Source: Lentinus brumalis (taxonomy: Eukaryota > Basidiomycota > Agaricomycetes > Polyporales > Polyporaceae). From it: a stretch of DNA of 64,000 bases. A program made the translations under genes and the position numbers. This document shows, piece after piece, positions 1 to 8,608 of the stretch; position 1 is the stretch's first letter; every line of letters begins with the position of its first letter. The notes under the pieces were generated by a model. It searched no databases and was not told the DNA's origin. It was given only the letters and a program-made list of their open reading frames with translations. The stretch lies in contig MARA01000004.1 of the NCBI GenBank assembly GCA_001792895.1, forward strand, positions 1,426,001 to 1,490,000. The letters are read 5' to 3'.

Positions 1-1
1 A

Positions 2-988
2 ACCAAGGCGTTCAGCGACATGATTGCGTCTATCGACTATAAGATCGAACGACACATACTCTACGTCGACCGCTACAGGCGGGAACTCCACGCATTGGAG
101 AAGAGAGTAGCGAAGAACACCAAACAGACCGCTCGGAAAGCTTTGAAAGAGTGTAAGAGGATTGGGGGTCAGTGCGCGAGGAGAGCAGGGCAAGCAAAGC
201 CCTTGGCAAGCTCCACGACGAGGTCATCAACGATTGGGCCGACGACAGTCGGCGTGTCTTGGGTCACGTCATCTGCTCCCCTCCCGTCACTCTCGGTGCC
301 GCCTCTGAAGGTTACACCGAGGACTACGCTGTGGTCGAGCTCGACAGCTCCAAGATCGACAAACATGTCTTCAGGGGTAACGCTATCGAGTTTGGTACGT
401 CAGAGCTTGCCATGAAGACCGTCAGATAGCTGAGTGGTCTCTGATCAATCAGGCACGACGTTATCGTCGCCCGCCCAAATCCTGACCAGGTTGCATGCAG
501 ACACCCGCACAGTCTGTTCTGTCTCTCCGTGTGATCGCCTCTACAAACTTCACGGCCACCTGAGAGAAGAAGATATGCATCGTCCCAACCTGTTCAATGG
601 CAAAGGCGAAGAGTGCCTCATGGTCGTCAAGAGCGGCTCCGGCTCCGGCGTGACTGTCGGGAGCGCTACCGGCATCTTCTCCTACGTCCGGGAGTACTTC
701 GATGACGGCACCCACCGGACGTCAAGAGAATGGGCTATACTCCCCTACAGCCAGACGTCAGGCGTGTTCTCCGCCCTCGGCGACTCCGGTTCTTTGATCG
801 CTGATGGTCGCGGACGGTTCGGCGGCCTCCTCACTGGGGGCGCTGGCGCCGACACGAGGCACTTTGACATCACGTACGCGACACCGTTCTTCTGGCTCTG
901 GCCGCGTATCAAGGCGAACGGGTTTCCAGATGCTCACCTCGATCTGGACGCATATATCGACTTTGACCCGGACACCTTCATGGTCTGA
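2..988 (+). CDS. trypsin-like serine peptidase-fold protein, 5' partial
   Basis: A gene entering from the left edge. Seen: an N-terminal helical, charged segment (from about position 20), then a frame with GHV (possible catalytic His) and DYAVVELD (possible Asp). An intron at 395-452 (58 nt, GTACGT...CAG) joins this to the last exon, which has the serine motif GDSGSLI near 780, followed by FGGLLTGGAG and a conserved tail ending at a TGA (986-988). Known: proteins of this layout, with a chymotrypsin-like GDSGS motif, are abundant but uncharacterised in Agaricomycetes. The helical segment and the protease part are in different frames; the only GT-AG gap near 151-180 is about 28 nt, so either a very short intron or a frame break lies there. 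Activity is inferred only. Confidence 0.7.
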
Positions 989-1549
989 TATTGCGACGTC
1001 GACTCGGCGTCGGCCAAAGCGACATTTACGACACGGTGCCAGTCGTCGGGAATGCTGCCAGTGACTCGGAGTCGGTTCGATTGGCGTTGGCCAGTGTTAC
1101 CGTATGGTCGAGGGTTTTTGGTTTGTAACTTGTTGTATGGGCCAGCCCTCTTGGCACCAACTTAGTAAATACTTACGCGTACGTCGCCAACTCCGTTTTC
1201 CTTCCGAATGTCAAGCTTCCTCTGCTCTAGCAGAGATATATCTGGGCAACATGGTGTCCTTAAACGAACCGAGCTTCGGATTGTGGAGTGAACTGTGGTT
1301 GTTGTCTGCTGGGGAAGCATATCTTATACCTTCCACGGCAATAAGTCCGCGGATTAACTATGCGGAACGGTACAAGCTCTCATTTTGCGCAGACGGTTCG
1401 ATGATACAACGTTGCCGACCCTGTCGCACGATGTGGCTGCTCCGTATAACTTATCGCCCTCCTCAAGCAGTCGTACACGGTCGGGAGCTCTAGCCTCTTT
1501 TACAGATCAGGATCAAAGGTCCGCTTATCACTGTGGAACTCTTCAGCAA
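989..1549. other. intergenic, no supported gene
   Basis: Downstream flank of the protease-like gene. An open frame at 1104-1493 has no recognisable domain or intron context, and I regard it as chance. Confidence 0.5.
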
Positions 1550-2144
1550 TAGTGACTTGCAAGTCCCGGCCTCAGGCCGTCAAGCCGTGAGGCCGAGCCC
1601 CCACTGAGGCCGGGACGGGACGGGCCCTTCTGGGGGCTTCTGACGGCTTGACGGCTCGTCTTGGACTGTTGGCAAGCCCGAGCCGAGCCGTCAGGCCGGG
1701 GCTTTGACGCTCTTCCTCATACTGCAGTAGAAGGCCCGCTGTGAGCCGAAGATAGGTCAGAATTTAACTCCACAACGTCGGAGTGAACTCACATCAACAT
1801 GATAGGTGAATCCCTGCGATGTGTTCGCGCACCGGGCATTGTCTGGCGCATGACCATCGTCGACAGTGCTCAGTCAGCACCAGGTAAAGTGTTGACTGTC
1901 CGTAGACCGATCTTCAAGCACTGAATCAACCATCGTCAGGTGCAAGAGCATCGTAACATACCCTCAGCGTTGCATCTTTCAACGGCGCCTGTGACTCACC
2001 ATAAGCCGTGGCTCAGGCCGGGACGAGCCCTCGGCTCGGCCTGAGACGTCCTCGGGCCCGGCCTGAGGTTCGACCAAGCCCCGGCCGTCTGAAGCCGGGC
2101 CCAAGCCCCGGGCTTCAGGCCGAGCCGGGACTTGCAAGTCACTA
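1550..2144. mobile_element. hAT-type MITE, 595 bp, with perfect 8-bp target duplication
   Basis: Seen: both ends carry the inverted repeat TAGTGACTTGCAAGTCCCGG, flanked on both sides by the direct repeat TTCAGCAA (1542-1549 and 2145-2152). There is no coding capacity. The interior is very GC-rich and made of short inverted and direct variants of GGCCTGAGGC, GCCGTCAAGCC and GGCTTGACGGC. Known: an 8-bp duplication with ends starting YAGNG is typical of hAT elements. Its ends start TAGTG like the autonomous hAT at 8609-12221 but then differ, so it is probably mobilised by another hAT family. The perfect duplication suggests a fairly recent insertion. Confidence 0.88.
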
Positions 2145-3932
2145 TTCAGCAAAGATTATGTACCCCTGATGTACCCCATCATCATCGTTGAGCACTTGAC
2201 CCCCGGTGAGATGTCGGGTGGATTGAAACGGATTGACGCGTAAGATGCCGTACGTTGAATATCGTACGTTACAAGATCAATACGGATGTCCGGTCTATGT
2301 ACGGATGAACCGTACGCTCCCGTAACCACTGGTCGGGACATCGTACGGGACAGTCCGCCCGGTATGTAGACAATCGTATGCCCTTGTATGACACCGTAAA
2401 CTATCGTATACGCGCACCCACATGTCTCAGACGTCCGGTGGATCATACGGTATAAGTACTTATCACGGGGAGTACGGTATTGATACAGTATTGTATATGC
2501 ACCATCGCCAAAACCTCCCCAGAATGATAGCTCCGGGTAAGTAGCTTACAGACGGCTTGTAAGCGGTATAAGAGACATAAGTTCCGGAATACTTATGTCT
2601 CACTTATCACCTCCGTGTAAGCATATGCTCGTACGTGTAAGCCTAGCATAAGGCATGTAAGTACGGACATAATTATGTGAAATGTATGCGATGGTGAGCA
2701 CGTATACCGCCTTCTGCCACACCCAGTCCGATGCATCGGGGCTTCCACTGGATTTCACGTGCACGGTTCACGCAGGTGGGTATGTAGGGAATGCAGAGAT
2801 GCGTTGTGTCATTTCCGTAAGGGGTGGTGTACGAGTACATGCATAAGTAGTCTCAGGAAGGAGCTCCGGACTGCAGCTTCGACAACTTGAAGTGTCCCCG
2901 AGTCCAAGCGAATCATCCCCCAACGCCCAATGTATCCATCCGTCATATTACCACATCCTACATGTCCTACAGGAGATTTAGTTGAACATCTTGGAGTAGG
3001 CAGATGTGAATGATCAAGCCGAGAAACGGAGTAGGAGCCGAGAGTGAAAACATACATACGATGGCTATGGCAACAGCGCGATGCTGAGTAGTGGGAAATC
3101 CGCTTCCCGAAGGACAATGAGGGTGTCACGACGGAGTCCATAGCGAGGACACAAAACCTCGAGGAGACGATAGGCTGCGGCTGTCCATCTTGCAGCAAGG
3201 GTTGGCTCAATGACCGACAAAAACGGATAAACTCACCAGTAACAGTCTGCCTGATGGCGCACGAGCTTGGTAGACAAAGTCATATGGAGAACTCACCGGG
3301 ATCGCACTTGTACATTGAGGTGCCGGCGAGTTAAATCACAAAATGAGGATGGGAGGATGGGATAAGGAGTCGCAGGCTAGACTTGTCAGTTTTTTCGTGG
3401 TGTTGTAGTCAGGCTTTGTCAGTGGCTCCGAGGTTTAGGGCAAGCAAGGGAGGTTTAGGGCAAGCAAGGGAGAGCGCTGAGGGTCCCGGGCGACATGAAA
3501 TCCTTCCAGCACGGTTGCAAGAGAGCTGGAAGAGAGACAGCGGAGTGGTGGCAAGCTACAAGAAGGCGAGGAATGACATTTGGGTTACAAGCGGACATAA
3601 GCCCAATATAAGTATTATGTCATCCTTGTAAGGTCCGTAATATCCATAATCGGCTGGAAGACCCAGGAGGATTTGCTGATGACTTTACGCCCTAATGGTA
3701 TGATTCGTACTGATGCGCTATTGGATGGCCGACGCTGGAGCCATCTCACTGAGAGTCCTAAGCGAGAATGCAAGTCAGTGGGGGCCCGCAGCACGCACTC
3801 CTGCAGTAGTATGTACGCACCATGGCAAGAGGAAACATGCTTCTACTTGACGCTGTCGATCTCCGGGCGTGTCTGCAATAGATATATGTTAGCACATACG
3901 GGGCAGGGAGATGGACAGAATACTAAGTATAC
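2145..3932. other. non-coding region left of the transposase remnant, with short motif clusters
   Basis: No gene supported. At 2220-2700 there are many copies of CGTACG/GTACGG and of GTAAG/CTTAT-type motifs in both orientations, resembling the subterminal repeats of a cut-and-paste transposon. A 20-bp unit (AGGTTTAGGGCAAGCAAGGG) is tandemly duplicated at 3431-3470. Because the adjacent remnant (3933-4207) is a minus-strand CACTA-like gene, this may be the rest of that element. I could not find its terminal repeats. Confidence 0.35.
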
Positions 3933-4207
3933 TCACCTTCTCCCACTGCCAACGGAGTTTCTGCATGACAGTGGCACTTCGACAATCTTGCGCATCTTCT
4001 CCAGTGTGGGCAGCTCGAGGTTGGGATTGTGCTCCATCGCGGATAGCCTGTTCGCATGGTATGCCTCCTCGGTGTGGCCATTGTCGATGAAGTGGCGGAG
4101 CGCGAGTCTCAGGACGCGGTTAACGGAGAGCTTGGAGAACTTGCGCTGTGGGTTGCGCAGACGATTGAGCACGTTGTCGTCGAGCACACTTGTCGAGCTG
4201 TGTGTTC
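3933..4207 (-). pseudogene. CACTA/Tnp2-like transposase remnant, downstream piece
   Basis: Minus-strand frame with the pattern LDDNVLNRLRNPQRK followed by a helical segment (LRLALRHFIDNGHTEEAYHA) and LPTLEKMRKIVEVPLSC. This matches the layout I know from the N-terminal region of agaricomycete CACTA/Tnp2-type transposases. It is the continuation of the piece at 24587-25230; the copia element sits between them, flanked by TGTTC. The two pieces differ by one frame at the junction, and no catalytic domain follows on the left, so the gene is truncated. The family assignment comes from memory of related proteins. Confidence 0.55.
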
Positions 4208-4528
4208 TGTTGAAAGTGGACTATTAGCATAAAAGTACACCGTACATAGTATCTTACTTACTGCTTACTTACTTACTTATCCTCGTTTGAAACCACTTAC
4301 TATTACGTAATCCCTTTCGCGACTTTACTTCGTGGTTTTTTCTCTCTCTCCTCAGCTGTTGACACCCAAGTGCACCAGACTGAGGTGAGATCCTACTCAT
4401 ATATTCTGTAGACGACTCTAGCTAACACACATGTAGTTCTGCGTCGTCCTAGGTAAATATATTCAAGCTGTTGACACCCAAGTGCACCAGACTGAGTTCT
4501 GCGTCGTCCTAGACCACTATTTACAACA
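4208..4528 (+). repeat. copia 5' LTR
   Basis: 321 bp, TG...CA ends. It contains an internal duplication: CTGTTGACACCCAAGTGCAC appears twice (near 4358 and 4468), each followed by a related CTGCGTCGTCCTAG segment. TACTTACTTACTTA and TC microsatellites lie in the left half. Confidence 0.93.
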
Positions 4529-4544
4529 GGTTATGAGCCCTGCG
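4529..4544 (+). promoter_or_regulatory. primer binding site for a 5' half of initiator tRNA-Met
   Basis: Immediately after the 5' LTR, GGTTATGAGCCCTGCG is the complement of CGCAGGGCTCATAACC. That string is the D-stem/anticodon-loop part of fungal initiator tRNA-Met (recalled sequence), not its 3' end. Known: Drosophila copia primes from a cleaved 5' half of the same tRNA. The same mechanism is inferred here. Confidence 0.75.
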
Positions 4545-4646
4545 TGAACGCTCTAACCGACCAGAAAACTCGTCTACGCTCTCGCTGCACACGCTCCTTC
4601 TCAACGTTCCAACTCTCGATCCCACGACTGTCATCGCTACACCACA

Positions 4647-6468
4647 ATGGGCAACAAGGACTCGACATCAGCCGCCGGCTCGCACCTGAGCGCGCAACCC
4701 AGCGCAACCACGCGCTCGGGACAATCAAGTCGTCTCCACGACATCGCGTTCCTCAAGAACGATGGATCGAACTTCACCACGTGGAAGTTCCGGATCTTGC
4801 GCATCCTCATTCAACGAGGCTTGTGGGGACTGGTCACAGGAACAGAGTCGAAGCCTTCCGCGGGCACCGATGCCGAAGCCGAATGGGTGGCTCGCGACTC
4901 GGAAGCAATAAACCAAATCACGCTGACTCTCGAGGACGAGCCGCTCGCCGGCGTAATGCATCTCAACTCTTCTCCGGAGATCTGGGCGAAACTGGTGGTG
5001 ATGTACGAGGGTGCGGGGAAGCAGACGATCACGTCGCTAATCGGTGAGCTCTTCCGCGGAACACTCTCCGACGATTCCCCGCTCCGTCCGCAACTGGACG
5101 CGATGCTCCACAAGAAGCACCTCCTCACGTCCCTGGGGCAGACCCTCGACAACTCGCTCATAGCGATCGCCATGGTCATCTCGCTCCCGCCCTCATACTC
5201 TACGCTCCGCACAATCCTCATGTCGTCGGACGCGACGCTCACGACGGACAAAGTCATCTCGTCCGTCATCGAGCACGAGAAGATGCTGGACAATCAGTCG
5301 AAACACTCCGCGCTCTACACGCGCACCGCTCCCAAGGGCGCGCCGAAGTCCGACTCCAAGTCGAAGAAGGACAAGCCCAAGTGCGCGCACTGCAAGAAGC
5401 TCGGACACAAGCGCGACGAGTGCCGCAAACTCAAGGCCGAGCTCGAAGCGAAGCAGAAGGGCGACTCGTCGAACGCGAACAAGTCAGCGGACCTCAGCGC
5501 GAAGTTCGCTTCGATTCGAGAGGCCGACGTGCTCCGCTGCTTCGTGGCGGACGCACTCGAGGCCAGTCAGGATCGCCTCACGTCGCGCTGGATCGTCGAC
5601 TCTGGCGCGTCGTCGCACATGTCCTCGCAGCACGCGCAGTTCGCGAGCTACCGCAAACTCAAGGAGCCGATGCGCGTTTGGCTTGGAGACGACCGCTACA
5701 TCCTCGCGGTCGGGATTGGCTCGATGCACCTCGACCTGGACGACAACGTCAACCCAGTGCTCGTCACGCGAGTCTTCTATGTCCCGAACTTCACGGGAAC
5801 CTCCTTTCCGTCTCGCGACTCGCGTCCAGCGGCCTCAGCGTCCAATTCGTCGAACACGGCTGTCGGATCGTCGACGACAAAGCGGACGAAATCATCGGCA
5901 CGGCGTCGCTGAAGGACGGTCTCTACATCCTCAATGGGATGGCTGGAACTCCTGAACACGCGCACGTCGCGTCCCTCGTCCCCGAGTCCGTTACTGGCAA
6001 CTGCGACCCCGGCCCGACGCCCGAGCACCTCACTGCCTTTGTGGCGAACCACTCCAAGGCGTCGGCACAACCGTCTCGCTCATCTGAGCGTGGACGCGGT
6101 CCTCCGCATGGTCCGCAGCGGAATGGTCGAGGGCATGTCAATCATCGGCACGTCCAAGCCTCCCAAGAAGCCATGCGCGACCTGCCTTGCAGGGAAGCAG
6201 ACTCGGGACCCCATCCCGAAGGAGACCAGCTCGTCTGCCCCTCGCCCGAACTACCGTATCAGCTCCGACCTCATGGAGGGCGAGACGCGAACGCCGTTCG
6301 GCGAGAAGTACCTCGACACGTACATCAACCAGTGCTCCCGACACATCACCGGCTACCTCCTCAAGGCGAAGTCGGATCAGCCCGTACAACTCGACGCGCA
6401 CCTCAACCGCGTTGAAGTACTCGTCGGCGAGCCGGTCGTCTACCTCCGCTCCGACGGTGGAGGCGAGT
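4647..6468 (+). pseudogene. copia polyprotein part 1: gag, zinc knuckle, protease, start of integrase
   Basis: The reading frame opens at ATG 4647. Seen in order: a UBN2/DUF4219-type gag (KNDGSNFTTWKFRIL), CCHC knuckle CAHCKKLGHKRDEC near 5380, aspartic protease signature WIVDSGASSHMS near 5590, GAG-pre-integrase segment RLAHLSVDAVLRMV, and CATCLAGK of the integrase zinc finger near 6180. The frame breaks near 5800, inside the protease region, and returns to the first frame near 6070; the middle stretch reads correctly one frame over. The segment ends in LRSDGGGE, the second catalytic Asp region of the integrase, where the gag-only element inserted. Confidence 0.88.
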
Positions 6469-6708
6469 TGTTGGAATTACCGGGCGAATAGGGTGGGCGT
6501 CGGGCAGGACGGGCGGTACGGGCAGGGCGGTGTGTCGGGCATCGGGCGTCGGGCAAGCCGGTGCGCTCGCGCCCGGCGGCTTATCGCAAGATCTCGTACC
6601 TATCGCGATCATAGCTACGTACTTATACTCTTCCCTTCGTTATTGAATCCCCCGCGCGTTTGCGACGCGGGCTCCCTGCTACACCCGGAACAAACACTTG
6701 TTCCAACA
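6469..6708 (+). repeat. 5' LTR of the gag-only element
   Basis: 240 bp beginning TGTTGGAATTACCGGGCG and ending CTTGTTCCAACA. The left part has the repeating pattern GGGCGTCGGGC / GGGCGGTACGGGC. No tRNA-complementary primer site was recognised just downstream (CAAACGCGCTGTACAG). Confidence 0.9.
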
Positions 6709-6813
6709 CAAACGCGCTGTACAGCCCCTTGCTTCCTCCGCTTCGCGTCGTTCCCACCCGGGTCCTATCAGAAGAACCTTGAAGAACTCACTGGAAGAAC
6801 ATTCCCCCCCACT

Positions 6814-7689
6814 ATGTCCGACTCTACCACACATACCGTCGAAAGCCGTCGCTTCCCGAAGCTCAACGACACCAACTATGTTGAATGGGCGATGTGCATG
6901 GAAGCCGACCTCGTCCGTCGGAAGCTGTGGAACGACATCGTCGACAGTGCAGTCCAGGACCCGTCGCAGTGGCACGAGGAGTACGAGAAGAAGAAGAAGA
7001 AGCGATCGATGCAGAGGATGAATGAGGCGAGGGCGGAGATGATCATGCAGGTTGAAGACGGTCAGTTATCTCACATGCGGTCTCGCGATCCGATGGAGAT
7101 CTGGGAGACATTGGCGAAGGTCCACAAGGCTCGTGGGTTTGCGACACAGCTGGCCATGAAGCGGCAGTTCCTCACGTCGAAGAAGAAGCCTATGCAGTCG
7201 ATGCAGGCATGGATTGGCGAGATTAGGAGCATGGCGTTCAGGATGGAGGAGACGGGCATCGCAGTTGTCGATCAGGACAAGATTCTCGCCGTCACCATGG
7301 GTCTTCCCCCGTCTTATGACGCTGTCATCATTGCGCTCGACTCAATCCCTACGGAGCAGCTGACGCTCGAAGAAGTCATTCGTCGGCTCCTGAACGAGGA
7401 AGTCCGGCAGACCAGTACGTCCGACCCCTCTTCCCCCTCCCCTTCCACCGCAGACCATGGGGTCGCTGCCGCTGCTCTCTCGTCGGAGAAACCGAGGGTC
7501 GATCGCTCGAAAGTCCAGTGCTATTTCTGCGATGAGATTGGGCACTTCAAGCAGGACTGCCCGGAGCGGGCAAAGTGGGAGGCGGCACGTCGAAAGACGA
7601 AGACGTCGGGCAGTGCGAACACGGCCATGTCAGCTGGTGCCCTGTTGGAGGCGTACGAGGAACTCACGGAGGTCCATGGAGCTTGGTGA
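6814..7689 (+). CDS. Gag protein of the gag-only LTR element
   Basis: 291 residues from ATG 6814 to TGA 7687-7689, uninterrupted. Domains seen: an N-terminal DUF4219-like start (FPKLNDTNYVEWAMCMEADL), a UBN2-type gag middle (WETLAKVHKARGFATQLAMK, then VTMGLPPSYDAVI), a Ser/Pro linker, and one CCHC zinc knuckle CYFCDEIGHFKQDC near residue 235. It is intact while the surrounding copia polyprotein is broken, which suggests selection or recent arrival. It probably forms particles that package its RNA, with enzymes supplied in trans (inference). Confidence 0.88.
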   Translation: MSDSTTHTVESRRFPKLNDTNYVEWAMCMEADLVRRKLWNDIVDSAVQDPSQWHEEYEKKKKKRSMQRMNEARAEMIMQVEDGQLSHMRSRDPMEIWETLAKVHKARGFATQLAMKRQFLTSKKKPMQSMQAWIGEIRSMAFRMEETGIAVVDQDKILAVTMGLPPSYDAVIIALDSIPTEQLTLEEVIRRLLNEEVRQTSTSDPSSPSPSTADHGVAAAALSSEKPRVDRSKVQCYFCDEIGHFKQDCPERAKWEAARRKTKTSGSANTAMSAGALLEAYEELTEVHGAW

Positions 7690-7727
7690 TTGAGGGGGTG
7701 TGCGCTCGCGCACGGCTTGAGGGGGTG

Positions 7728-7968
7728 TGTTGGAATTACCGGGCGAATAGGGTGGGCGTCGGGCAGGACGGGCGGTACGGGCAGGGCGGTGTGTCGGGCA
7801 TCGGGCGTCGGGCAAGCCGGTGCGCTCGCGCCCGGTGGCTTATCGCAAGATCTCGTACCTATCGCAATCATAGCTACGTACTTATACTCTTCCCTTCGTT
7901 ATCGAATCCCCCGCGCGTTTGCGACGCGGGCTCCCTGCTACACCCCGGAACGAACGCTTGTTCCAACA
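7728..7968 (+). repeat. 3' LTR of the gag-only element
   Basis: 241 bp. Compared with the 5' copy I count five substitutions and one C insertion; all five substitutions are CpG versus TpG/CpA. Confidence 0.9.
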
Positions 7969-7974
7969 GCGAGT

Positions 7975-8608
7975 ATGACAATCAGGACGTCAAGGCGATC
8001 TGCACCGAGCGCGGCATCCACCACGAGATGACGAACCCGGACACGCCTCAGGAGAACGGGATCACGGAACGGGCAAATCGGATGATCAAGGAGATGGCTT
8101 TGTGCATGCTCGAGTCATCCGGGCTGCCAAAGACGTACTGGGGCGAGGCCTCGAAGTACGCCATCCATATCCTCAACCGGACGCCAACTCGGGCCCTCGA
8201 CGGCGACATCACTCCTCACGAGGCGTACACGGGGGTTAAGCCCTCCGTTGCGCACATTCATCCCTTCGGCTGCAAGGTGTTTGTCCACATCCCGGACAAG
8301 AAGAGGAGGAAGTTTGACCCCAAGTCGCTCGAGTGCGTCTTGCTCGGGTACTGCGATCACAAGCGAGCCTACCGCCTCCTCCATCGCCCTACCGGGAGAA
8401 TCATCGAGTCTCGGGACGTTGTTTTCGACGAGGGCGACCCGAACGGCGTCCCCACCCGCATTGTCGTGAACACCGAGCCGGCTCTCGTGCCGAACGTTGA
8501 GGACGGTCCCTCGACCACACCACGGTACCTCGAAGTCGAAGTCCCCGATGCCCCTTCACCACGCCGTCACCGCATGACTGTGGAAGAGGTGCCCGATGAG
8601 GACGCGCC
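7975..8608 (+). pseudogene. copia polyprotein part 2: rest of integrase
   Basis: Resumes the copia integrase after the gag-only insertion: YDNQDVKAICTERGIHHEMT, then PDTPQENGITERANR with the catalytic Glu, the conserved GCKVFVHIPDKKRRKFDPKS and LLGY core of the integrase C-terminal part, and a Pro-rich linker. It stops in frame at DEDAP, where the hAT element inserted. No stop codon lies in this piece. Confidence 0.9.

Larger units (their letters stand above)
6469..7968 (+). mobile_element. gag-only (TR-GAG-like) non-autonomous LTR element, 1500 bp
   Basis: Seen: LTRs of 240 and 241 bp (6469-6708, 7728-7968), TG...CA ends, flanked by the 6-bp direct repeat GCGAGT (6463-6468, 7969-7974; copia-type duplications are usually 5 bp, so one base may be coincidence). 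Only one gene lies between the LTRs, a gag of 291 residues; no protease, integrase or RT. The insertion interrupts the host copia integrase exactly between DGGGE and YDNQD. Known: gag-only LTR elements (TR-GAG) were described in plants and depend on proteins of other elements for movement. Confidence 0.9.

Noticed and set aside
1104..1493. 129-codon frame downstream of the protease-like gene
   Set aside because: No domain, no homology I can recall, and composition unlike nearby coding exons.
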